Below, one piece after another: positions 1 to 5,786 of a DNA stretch of 6,863 nucleotides (positions within the stretch are counted from its first letter, which is position 1; the number at the start of each line of letters is the position of its first letter). The DNA comes from Candidatus Cloacimonadota bacterium. Lineage in GTDB: Bacteria > Cloacimonadota > Cloacimonadia > Cloacimonadales > Cloacimonadaceae. The stretch lies in the NCBI GenBank assembly GCA_027318525.1, contig DAHVPA010000101.1, forward strand, positions 1 through 6,863, read 5' to 3'. The notes under the pieces are model-generated. The model was not told the DNA's origin. It searched no databases and saw only the letters and a program-made list of their open reading frames with translations. The translations under genes and the position numbers were made by a program.

Positions 1-505
1 AATAGGTCTGTGTCGCTTTATTAAGATAACTAATATATCTATATTTATTACTGTTAAATCGAAATAGTCTATTACGAACATTCCCCTTAATGTCTCCTGA
101 ATTAGGAGGTATACCGCCGTGATGAAACAATACTATCTTCGCTTTCGGCACAATTATCGGAAGTAAAACAGCAACCAGATCATAAATATCGTGATAATGC
201 AGAATCAAGTTTTGTGTTTTGGAAAGCTGCCATAGCTCTTTACACATCCGGTAGGATAGCATATGATTTAAAAAACTTCCATGCATGGGAAAGTGCCTGT
301 AATAGAGTCCCTTTTCTTCTACAGTTGACACGCTTTCCAAATGCCAGTCCGTTCTCCAGGTTTCCACATCCAGATCAGGATATCGTTGCTTGATACGTCT
401 GGCTATGGTTGCTGCCCAGGAATGCTGATAATAACTTCCTGGTGAGTTTTCTGGTGTTAAACGCTTATCGGTTGGCGCTGCCAGATGTATTATCTTAGTT
501 TGCAT
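1..505 (-). CDS. Glycosyltransferase, probably GT4-like, N-terminal part only
   Basis: An open frame starts at the ATG at 505 and runs off the left edge, giving 168 residues with no stop. It begins MQTKIIHLAAPTDKR, followed by PGSYYQHSW (residues 22-30), a position where GT-B enzymes usually carry a loop facing the acceptor. Next come LHYHDIYDL (102-110) and LFHHGGIPP (126-134), which resemble the end of the N-terminal Rossmann-like domain of family 4 enzymes. The C-terminal nucleotide-sugar domain, with its usual Glu-containing motif, lies outside the window, so the family call rests on half the protein and on context. It starts 9 nt after the preceding glycosyltransferase gene stops and has no clear Shine-Dalgarno sequence, so it probably depends on translational coupling. 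It likely adds one sugar to the lipid-linked repeat unit on the cytoplasmic face of the inner membrane. Donor and acceptor cannot be told. The last bases are very A+T rich. Confidence 0.62.
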   Translation of the reverse strand, partial: MQTKIIHLAAPTDKRLTPENSPGSYYQHSWAATIARRIKQRYPDLDVETWRTDWHLESVSTVEEKGLYYRHFPMHGSFLNHMLSYRMCKELWQLSKTQNLILHYHDIYDLVAVLLPIIVPKAKIVLFHHGGIPPNSGDIKGNVRNRLFRFNSNKYRYISYLNKATQTY

Positions 506-514
506 GGTTATGTT

Positions 515-1441
515 TCAGAAAATATGCTTGAAAGTCAGTTTTTTATTACTTATTCCCCAGATAACTGCACTTCCCAAGCCCCTTACATTAGCCCAGACAT
601 GGCAGAATCTCAAATGCAACATCTGATGACATATCGATCGGATCAGTGCTGTTGTACGCTTCCAAAAAAAAACTTTGAACTGACTTGAATTCCTGTAGCG
701 TAGGTGTACAATAATCGGATTCCTGGCATCATAATAAGCTTTCCGGGGTGAAGTCTTACCAAGCGTAACACTTTCTTTATGCCAAAGTTTTGCTTTCGGA
801 GTGTAGTATATCACAAAACCTTTCAGTTTTGCTCTGGCTTCCCAATCAAAATCCTCAGCCTGAAAGGAAAATTCAGTATCATATCCTCCTGTTTGTTCGA
901 AAACTTGACGTGATACAAGCCAATAAATGTCATCACACCAAGCTCTCTCTTCTGCCACGTCATATTGACCATTATCCTTTTCCCCTTGTCCGATATGTCC
1001 CCCATTCCACATCACATCATCCTGTTTTTTACCTACTGTCTGCAGAATATCTGGATTATCAAAATAATACACTTTCCCCATTACAAACCCACGTTTGGGA
1101 TCTTCTAGAGCTGATTCTACCAAAGCTTTGATTATCCCGCTATCTGCTTTAACATCGTTGTTAGTAATTAGCACGTAGTCTGCATCATTTTCGACAAAGG
1201 CATACTTGAGGCCAAGATTAAAACCACCTGAATAAAAAAGATTGGTTTCGCTTCTTAATAAAACGGCATCAGGAAATGCCTCTCTTACATATTCATCAGA
1301 ACCGTCTGTGGAACCATTGTCTATCACAATCACCCGAAAGTTGCTGTAATCATTTGCCAGGTAAGAGGTAATACTGTCGTATAAAAGCTGCTTACCATTA
1401 TATGTTAATATCAGAACATATACTTTAGGTGGATTAATCAT
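515..1441 (-). CDS. Family 2 glycosyltransferase, rhamnosyltransferase-like (WbbL type)
   Basis: The protein has 308 residues, a normal length for this group. The GT-A fold is shown by the N-terminal strand VYVLILTYNG (7-16), the nucleotide-binding VIDNGSTDGS (39-48), the DxD-equivalent metal-binding TNND (93-96), and the acceptor/catalytic stretch FQAEDFDWEARA (193-204), in which E196 or D197 is the likely catalytic base. LWHKES (219-224) follows, as in WbbL/RfbN-like rhamnosyltransferases. The C-terminal 70 residues are basic and aromatic-rich without clear transmembrane segments, suggesting peripheral membrane association. The presence of rmlA and rmlC in the operon supports dTDP-L-rhamnose as donor, but this is inference; other dTDP or UDP sugars are possible. 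The ATG lies 12 nt after the acyltransferase stop, and only a poor Shine-Dalgarno match precedes it. Its TGA stop is in the same frame as the next gene. A run of nine T on the coding strand (664-672) lies near codons 257-259. Confidence 0.85.
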   Translation of the reverse strand: MINPPKVYVLILTYNGKQLLYDSITSYLANDYSNFRVIVIDNGSTDGSDEYVREAFPDAVLLRSETNLFYSGGFNLGLKYAFVENDADYVLITNNDVKADSGIIKALVESALEDPKRGFVMGKVYYFDNPDILQTVGKKQDDVMWNGGHIGQGEKDNGQYDVAEERAWCDDIYWLVSRQVFEQTGGYDTEFSFQAEDFDWEARAKLKGFVIYYTPKAKLWHKESVTLGKTSPRKAYYDARNPIIVHLRYRNSSQFKVFFWKRTTALIRSICHQMLHLRFCHVWANVRGLGSAVIWGISNKKLTFKHIF

Positions 1442-1453
1442 TGTCTAGATATC

Positions 1454-2101
1454 TTACCCATTATCTATAATCATATCTTTGGTGGATTTGATGTATTTGG
1501 CAGGAGTTCCCCCCACCATTGTATAGGGTTCAACATCATGCGCTACAACCGAATTCGGTGCTATAAGTGAATGATCACCAATATTAACACCTGGATAAAT
1601 TGTGCTGTGCACGCCAATATAGACGAAGTTACCTATGGTAATGGGTGATCTGGGGCGATACTTATCGTCTTTATCAGATAGAGAATGCCCATTCAATGCC
1701 ATTTTAGCGCTGGAATGTGTCCAAAAATAACTGTAACCTATATGGACGTAGTCTCCGATTGTAATGTCTGCACTCCAATCGAGCACTGTAAGGTGACCGA
1801 TAAAAGTTTCATTTCCAAGTGTGATCATGCCGTCACCATGACCGGTGATAATCACTTTTCCTTCAATGACGCAGCCATTTCCAACTACTATCCTTTCAAG
1901 TGTTGCTCCTTTACCAATGACCACATTATCCCCGAGAGAAACTTTCTCGCCAAACGTAACGTCGTTTCCTATAACACAATTTTTACCGATTACAGTATCT
2001 CTGCTGAAGTGAACGTCTTTTCCGATTTTATTATGCTTATCAAAATAATGTCTCAAATATAGGTTCCTGATTCTGGTAGCCAATAAATGTATGATATGCA
2101 T
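1454..2101 (-). CDS. Hexapeptide-repeat (left-handed beta-helix) acyltransferase
   Basis: From the ATG at 2101 the protein has 215 residues. After an amphipathic N-terminal helix (about residues 2-22) come two blocks of hexapeptide repeats: about 25-122, with motifs such as VIGKNC, VIGNDV, SLGDNV and VIGKGA, and about 155-188, with TIGNFVYIG and NIGDHSLIAPNSVV. The usual closing segment of this family follows, MVGGTPAKYIK (195-205). The loop between the blocks carries FWTHSS, whose His129 is the likely catalytic base, as in acetyltransferases of the NodL/LacA/xenobiotic type. Such enzymes are trimers that move acetyl from acetyl-CoA to a sugar hydroxyl or amine. Both O-acetylation of a repeat unit and N-acetylation of the amino sugar made by the upstream aminotransferase are possible. 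An in-frame GTG at 2107 would add two residues but sits directly on the Shine-Dalgarno sequence, so the ATG is preferred. It follows the FemAB-like gene by 40 nt. Confidence 0.88.
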   Translation of the reverse strand: MHIIHLLATRIRNLYLRHYFDKHNKIGKDVHFSRDTVIGKNCVIGNDVTFGEKVSLGDNVVIGKGATLERIVVGNGCVIEGKVIITGHGDGMITLGNETFIGHLTVLDWSADITIGDYVHIGYSYFWTHSSAKMALNGHSLSDKDDKYRPRSPITIGNFVYIGVHSTIYPGVNIGDHSLIAPNSVVAHDVEPYTMVGGTPAKYIKSTKDMIIDNG

Positions 2102-2106
2102 AAACA

Positions 2107-2112
2107 CCCCCT
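2107..2112 (-). promoter_or_regulatory. Ribosome binding site of the hexapeptide acyltransferase gene
   Basis: The minus strand reads AGGGGG followed by TGTTT and then ATG, a strong Shine-Dalgarno match at 5 nt spacing. The competing GTG start at 2107-2105 overlaps this site, so the site decides in favour of the ATG at 2101. Confidence 0.7.
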
Positions 2113-2141
2113 ATGATCTCAAAATGATTCTTTATATTTAC

Positions 2142-3137
2142 TTAACATAGAGACGACAACCTGTTTAATAACCTATACAATAATGAGCGTTTTGAATAAT
2201 AATAGATTGAGCGGATATCATGTGAGAAACTGAGTTTCATTCTGGCTAAATGAGGTAGCTTATCAACATCTAAACCACAAAAATCGAAAAACTTACTGCC
2301 GACTTCTTCAGCCCATTTTATAGATTCCCAGAAAAGCAATTCATTTTGGTATAAGTTATTAGGTAATTCCTCAATTCTACCGGCTATCCATGCATTGGCA
2401 AAATTACTATTATGCAATAGAATCATGGCAGATATTGGTTGACCGTTATAATAAGCTGCAAGGCATTTAGCGCGACTGTGTTGATTATAGTGTATAAAAA
2501 TTCGTTCATAGAAATCTCTGTTTCTAATGGGCATTTTTGTTTTAGCTTTTAACCTGCATATCAAGTCCCAAAAAACAGAGAAATCAGATGGAGTGATTTC
2601 TTTGATTTCAACTCCTAAGTTTAATGCGCGTTTGATTTTATTTCTCTGCTTGGAGTTCATCTGTGCAAATAAAGTTTCAGTATTAACATTATCAAGCTCT
2701 TGTAACAAAGTGGTCCCTGTATTGGACATCAAATGACAGCAGGAATAAGGAGTATGATCATCTGTTTCTATGTGGCTTGTAATCCAAAATCCTTCGTTTA
2801 CCCTTAGTGGCATATGTTGAATTAACTTTTCTAGGGATATCTGTTCAGAATTATAAATCCATCCTCCATATGGAATTTCATGGGATGAAAGATTCGAATA
2901 GCTCCGTTTCATTAATCCAGTATTGTAAGAATGGCAAGGACATATGCCTACTAAAACATTATTTTTCTCGGCAATAAAGTAGGTCAGCTCAGTTTTCAAA
3001 ATTGATGCAGTGATCTCATTAAATTCTACTTCGTTGAATATAGTACCATTATGTTTATCGTTGAAGGTATTGATTCCAGTCTTTAATGATGGAGTTATAG
3101 ATCTGATATGGAGTCTTTTAATTATTACATCAGACAT
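2142..3137 (-). CDS. FemAB/GNAT-like acyl or aminoacyl transferase
   Basis: The protein has 331 residues and shows the double-GNAT layout of FemAB and BioF2-like (Acetyltransf_6) proteins. The first half has YFIAEKNNVLVGICPC (53-68) and PYGGWI (89-94). The second half opens with NSKQRNKIKRALNLGVEI (161-178), the K/R-rich helix and strand typical of FemAB relatives. It continues with LAAYYNGQPISAMILL (226-241) and ends with FFDFCGLD (283-290) and LARMKLSFS (297-305), matching the family pattern FDFxG...xxKxxF. Family members attach amino acids from aminoacyl-tRNA, or acyl groups from acyl-CoA, to amines, including peptidoglycan peptides and sugar amines. The sugar aminotransferase directly upstream suggests that its amino sugar is the acceptor; this is inference. 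Sampled lines of this gene have about 32% G+C, well below the upstream genes, pointing to separate acquisition. The ATG is preceded by a weak GAAGAG 10 nt away. An in-frame TGA shortly upstream excludes a longer start. Confidence 0.75.
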   Translation of the reverse strand: MSDVIIKRLHIRSITPSLKTGINTFNDKHNGTIFNEVEFNEITASILKTELTYFIAEKNNVLVGICPCHSYNTGLMKRSYSNLSSHEIPYGGWIYNSEQISLEKLIQHMPLRVNEGFWITSHIETDDHTPYSCCHLMSNTGTTLLQELDNVNTETLFAQMNSKQRNKIKRALNLGVEIKEITPSDFSVFWDLICRLKAKTKMPIRNRDFYERIFIHYNQHSRAKCLAAYYNGQPISAMILLHNSNFANAWIAGRIEELPNNLYQNELLFWESIKWAEEVGSKFFDFCGLDVDKLPHLARMKLSFSHDIRSIYYYSKRSLLYRLLNRLSSLC

Positions 3138-3221
3138 CGGTTTATTACTCTTCGCTCATCTTTTAGTAATGATCGATTGAAGTGGGAACATAACAAACAG
3201 ACACTACAAGAACTATTGGCA

Positions 3222-4331
3222 TCAAACCTTAAAAAATCCCCAGATTGCTCTGATGACATGCTTGAACTCGTCTTCTGTCATGCCGGGATACAGGGGAAGC
3301 GTCACCAGCTTTTTCCAGATGGTTTCGGAGACAGGAAGCTCTTTATAATAAGGCTTATACATCTCAAACAGGTGATTGGGATAATAATGCACTCCGGAGC
3401 TGATGCCGTTCATCATCAGGTGTTGCCTCAGCTCATCCCGGCGTTCTGTTTTGATAACAAAGTTATGACAGGCAGGAAACATATAGCTTTTCACAGGAGG
3501 AACGCTAATCTGCGGAACCGTGGCAAAAGCTTCTTTATACTGTTCCGTAATGTTGCGCCGTCTGGCGTTCATCCAGTCCAGTTTTTCCAGTTGAGCGAGC
3601 CCGATGGCTGCCATGATATCGTTCATATGATACTTAAAGCCAGCTTCTGTCACGTCATAAAACCAGTCATAGCTGTTGCCTGCTCCGCGTTCAAATGTAT
3701 CTTTGGAAATTCCCACCCAACGCAGTCGCTTGATTCTGGTTGCCCATTCATCATCATTGGTCACCAGCATTGCACCATCCCCGGTTGATAGGTTTTTTAC
3801 TGCCTGAAAGCTGAAGCTGCCAAAGTGCCCGATGGTGCCAAGCATTTTGCCTTTGTATCTGCCTCCGCAGGCATGGGCGCAATCTTCGACTACATACAGA
3901 TTGTGCTGTTTTGCCAGTTCCATGATGGGATCCATGTCGCAGGCGTATCCGCCGTAATGCACTACTATGATGGCGCGGGTCTTGGGTGTAATCAGCTTTT
4001 CGATATTCGCAGCTGTAACGTTCAGGTTATCCGGTTCCACATCGCAAAAGACCGGGATGCCGCCGTTATACAGGATGGCATGATTGGTGGAGACAAACGT
4101 CATTGATGGTGTAATAACCTCCAGGTCCTTGACTCCTATGCACATCAGCGCAAGATGCAGAGCAGCCGTTGCTGAATTAAGTCCCAAAGCATGTTTAGCC
4201 CCAATATAGGTGGCAAATTTATTCTCAAACTCAGAGGTGCGGGGACCCATCCCCCACCATCCGGAATCAATCACTTCCTTGAGATTGCGCATCTCTTTTT
4301 CATCACTGAAAGGTTTGAATACGGGAATCAT
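3222..4331 (-). CDS. DegT/DnrJ/EryC1/StrS family PLP-dependent sugar aminotransferase
   Basis: The protein has 369 residues, full length for this family, which transfers an amino group (usually from glutamate) to a keto group of a nucleotide-linked deoxysugar. Visible fold-type I features are: GWWGMGPRTSEFENKFA (24-40), a standard N-terminal motif; LNSATAALHLAL (51-62), which binds the PLP phosphate; VVHYGGYACDMD (123-134); VVEDCAHACGG (147-157), with Asp150 contacting the pyridine nitrogen; and SFSFQAVKNLSTGDGAML (172-189), in which Lys179 should form the Schiff base. GFKYHMNDIMAAIGLAQLEKL (231-251) and VHYYPNHL (314-321) complete the substrate site. Because the PLP lysine is present, it is a true aminotransferase and not a ColD/E1-type 3-dehydratase. 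The sugar, and whether C3 or C4 is aminated, cannot be read from the sequence; ArnB-, perosamine- and FdtB-like roles are all open. A good AGGAG overlaps the rmlC stop codon. No 4,6-dehydratase for its keto substrate lies in the window. Confidence 0.93.
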   Translation of the reverse strand: MIPVFKPFSDEKEMRNLKEVIDSGWWGMGPRTSEFENKFATYIGAKHALGLNSATAALHLALMCIGVKDLEVITPSMTFVSTNHAILYNGGIPVFCDVEPDNLNVTAANIEKLITPKTRAIIVVHYGGYACDMDPIMELAKQHNLYVVEDCAHACGGRYKGKMLGTIGHFGSFSFQAVKNLSTGDGAMLVTNDDEWATRIKRLRWVGISKDTFERGAGNSYDWFYDVTEAGFKYHMNDIMAAIGLAQLEKLDWMNARRRNITEQYKEAFATVPQISVPPVKSYMFPACHNFVIKTERRDELRQHLMMNGISSGVHYYPNHLFEMYKPYYKELPVSETIWKKLVTLPLYPGMTEDEFKHVIRAIWGFFKV

Positions 4332-4337
4332 CTGGCA

Positions 4338-4342
4338 CTCCT
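4338..4342 (-). promoter_or_regulatory. Ribosome binding site of the aminotransferase gene, overlapping the rmlC stop
   Basis: The minus strand reads TAGGAG, where TAG is the rmlC stop codon and AGGAG the Shine-Dalgarno sequence, followed by TGCCAG and ATG (6 nt spacing). Ribosomes ending rmlC will be placed on this site, which favours coupled translation. Confidence 0.75.
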
Positions 4343-4883
4343 AACTTTTGAAATCTAACTGCCTGACTGTCGGCAGGTTTGTATCTTTGTCTGACAAGAT
4401 GGGATTGGTTATACTCCAGTCTATGCCAAGGTCTGGATCATTATAAACTATGCCGGCATCATGCCCTGCCGAATAATAATTATCACACATATATTCAACT
4501 GTGGCACTGGAACTCAGGACTCCGAAGCCATGCGCAAATCCTCTCGGCAGCCAGAAGAGCTGAGGTTTCTCAGCATCCAGGATGACCGCTTCCCAGTGCA
4601 GAAATGTGGGCGAATCTCTTCGGATGTCTACTGCCACATCTATGATTTTCCCGGTTACAACACGCACCAGTTTTCCCTGAGCCTGAGGCTCGGTCTGATA
4701 ATGCAATCCACGAATCACGTTTTGAACAGAATGGGACTGATTAACCTGAACTAGGTCATGATCTATTCCGAGTTCACTCAGGTTTTTTTTACGCATCACT
4801 TCCATAAAAAACCCGCGTCCGTCTCTGTAAACATCTAGTGTGATGAGGATTAGTCCTTGAGTCTGCAACGCTTCTATCTTCAT
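4341..4883 (-). CDS. rmlC: dTDP-4-dehydrorhamnose 3,5-epimerase
   Basis: The protein has 180 residues, the usual length of RmlC (RfbC), a cupin-fold dimer. It epimerises C3 and C5 of dTDP-4-keto-6-deoxyglucose on the way to dTDP-L-rhamnose. Family signatures are in order: YRDGRGFFMEV (19-29), QVNQSHS (46-52), VIRGLHYQ (56-63) with catalytic His61, AQGKLVRV (68-75) with Lys71, IDVAVDIRRDSPTF (81-94), FWLPRGFAHGF (110-120), and VEYMCDNYY (129-137), in which Tyr131 aligns with the catalytic tyrosine. PDLGIDW (150-156) closes the core. These residues support an active epimerase rather than the shorter 3,4-ketoisomerases (FdtA/QdtA). The start overlaps the rmlA stop by four bases (ATGA) and lacks a clear Shine-Dalgarno sequence, indicating translational coupling. 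Codons 32-34 form a run of eight A, which is probably incidental. RmlB and RmlD, needed to complete the pathway, are not in this window. Confidence 0.95.
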   Translation of the reverse strand: MKIEALQTQGLILITLDVYRDGRGFFMEVMRKKNLSELGIDHDLVQVNQSHSVQNVIRGLHYQTEPQAQGKLVRVVTGKIIDVAVDIRRDSPTFLHWEAVILDAEKPQLFWLPRGFAHGFGVLSSSATVEYMCDNYYSAGHDAGIVYNDPDLGIDWSITNPILSDKDTNLPTVRQLDFKS

Positions 4884-5767
4884 TTTTGATACTTGTGGTG
4901 AAGCAAATCGTCTTTCAATACTTTTTCCAGATATGACCTGTAATCTGATTGCGGCAGTGATGTCACAATCCTGCTCAGTTGCGCCGTATCAATAAAGTTC
5001 ATCATGTAGGCTGCTTCTTCAATACAAGCAACCTTAAGTCCCTGCCTCTTTTCCAGAGCTCCGATAAATGTGGAAGCATCCAGCAAAGCCTGAGGTGTTC
5101 CTGTATCCAGCCAGGCTATTCCGCGCCCCATCAGTTCGACATCCAGTTTACTTGATGCCAGATAGGCTTTGTTCAAATCAGTTATTTCCAGTTCTCCCCG
5201 GGCTGAAGGTTTTAGCTGTCTGGTATATTGCACTACTTCGTGGTTGTAGATATAAAGCCCCACCACTGCATAGTTGGATTTCGGGACTTTGGGTTTTTCT
5301 TCCAGCGATATTGCCTTGCCGCTTTCATCGAACTCCACCACACCATACCTTTCCGGATCTGTGACATAATAGCCGAAGACCGTCGCACCTGTATTATTTT
5401 GGATGGCACAGCGAACAAAGTCCAGATTGCCGTAAAAGATGTTATCGCCCAGAATAAGGGTCACATCGTCTTTACCGATAAAATCCTCTCCAATCAGAAA
5501 AGCCTGTGCAATCCCCTGTGGGGCTGGCTGCAAAGCATATCGGATATCCATCCCCAGATTTGATCCGTCCCCAAACAGTCTTTCATAAAAGGGCAGAGTC
5601 TCCGCATTGGAGATAATCAGAATTTCCCTGATTCCAGCCAGCATCAGAGTTGAGAGCGGATAATAAATCATCGGCTTGTCATAAATCAGGATAAGCTGCT
5701 TACTGTAGCAGACAGACGTGGGATACATGCGTGAACCGGCGCCCCCGGCAAGGATTATGCCTTTCAT
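4880..5767 (-). CDS. rmlA: Glucose-1-phosphate thymidylyltransferase
   Basis: The protein has 295 residues from the ATG at 5767, close to the usual 286-293 of RmlA (RfbA). It joins dTTP and glucose-1-phosphate to give dTDP-glucose and pyrophosphate, the first step toward dTDP-rhamnose and dTDP-amino sugars. Signatures are: MKGIILAGGAGSRMYP (1-16) with Arg13, SKQ with Lys23, YDKPMIYYPLSTLMLAGI (29-46), LILGDNIFYG (104-113) with Mg-binding Asp108, YGVVEF (141-146), LEEKPK (155-160), VVGLYIY (168-174), and WLDTGTP (219-225) with Asp221. The segment after SKQ reads LILIYD where many homologues have LLPVYD; this looks like subfamily variation. The frame stays open 12 codons further up to an ATG at 5803, but that would overlap the upstream gene. 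The family start motif and an AAGAGG 5 nt before the ATG at 5767 fix the start. It follows the beta-helix gene by 19 nt and overlaps rmlC by 4 nt. Confidence 0.96.
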   Translation of the reverse strand: MKGIILAGGAGSRMYPTSVCYSKQLILIYDKPMIYYPLSTLMLAGIREILIISNAETLPFYERLFGDGSNLGMDIRYALQPAPQGIAQAFLIGEDFIGKDDVTLILGDNIFYGNLDFVRCAIQNNTGATVFGYYVTDPERYGVVEFDESGKAISLEEKPKVPKSNYAVVGLYIYNHEVVQYTRQLKPSARGELEITDLNKAYLASSKLDVELMGRGIAWLDTGTPQALLDASTFIGALEKRQGLKVACIEEAAYMMNFIDTAQLSRIVTSLPQSDYRSYLEKVLKDDLLHHKYQK

Positions 5768-5772
5768 CAAAA

Positions 5773-5778
5773 CCTCTT
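5773..5778 (-). promoter_or_regulatory. Ribosome binding site that sets the rmlA start
   Basis: The minus strand reads AAGAGG, then TTTTG, then the ATG at 5767. It lies between the beta-helix gene stop and rmlA, and supports the start at MKGII rather than the upstream in-frame ATG at 5803. Confidence 0.65.
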
Positions 5779-5786
5779 CATATCTG

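Noticed and set aside
1685..2062. A 125-codon open frame on the plus strand over the acyltransferase gene
   Set aside because: The minus-strand protein shows clear hexapeptide repeats over the same bases; the plus-strand translation looks random and Cys-rich.
3108..3788. A 226-codon open frame on the plus strand, antisense to the aminotransferase gene
   Set aside because: It shows no recognisable motif and mirrors a strongly supported gene on the other strand; it is a codon-bias shadow.
4783..4790. Run of eight A on the coding strand of rmlC, including an A AAA AAC slippery heptamer
   Set aside because: It encodes the ordinary Lys-Lys-Asn of the RmlC N-terminal region. No stimulatory structure or useful alternative frame product was seen, and frameshifting here would destroy the enzyme.
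4341..4883. RmlC-like protein as a sugar 3,4-ketoisomerase (FdtA/QdtA) for an amino-sugar pathway
   Set aside because: Length and the RGLHYQ, GKLVRV, GFAHGF and Tyr131 signatures fit the 3,5-epimerase; the ketoisomerases are shorter and lack this set.
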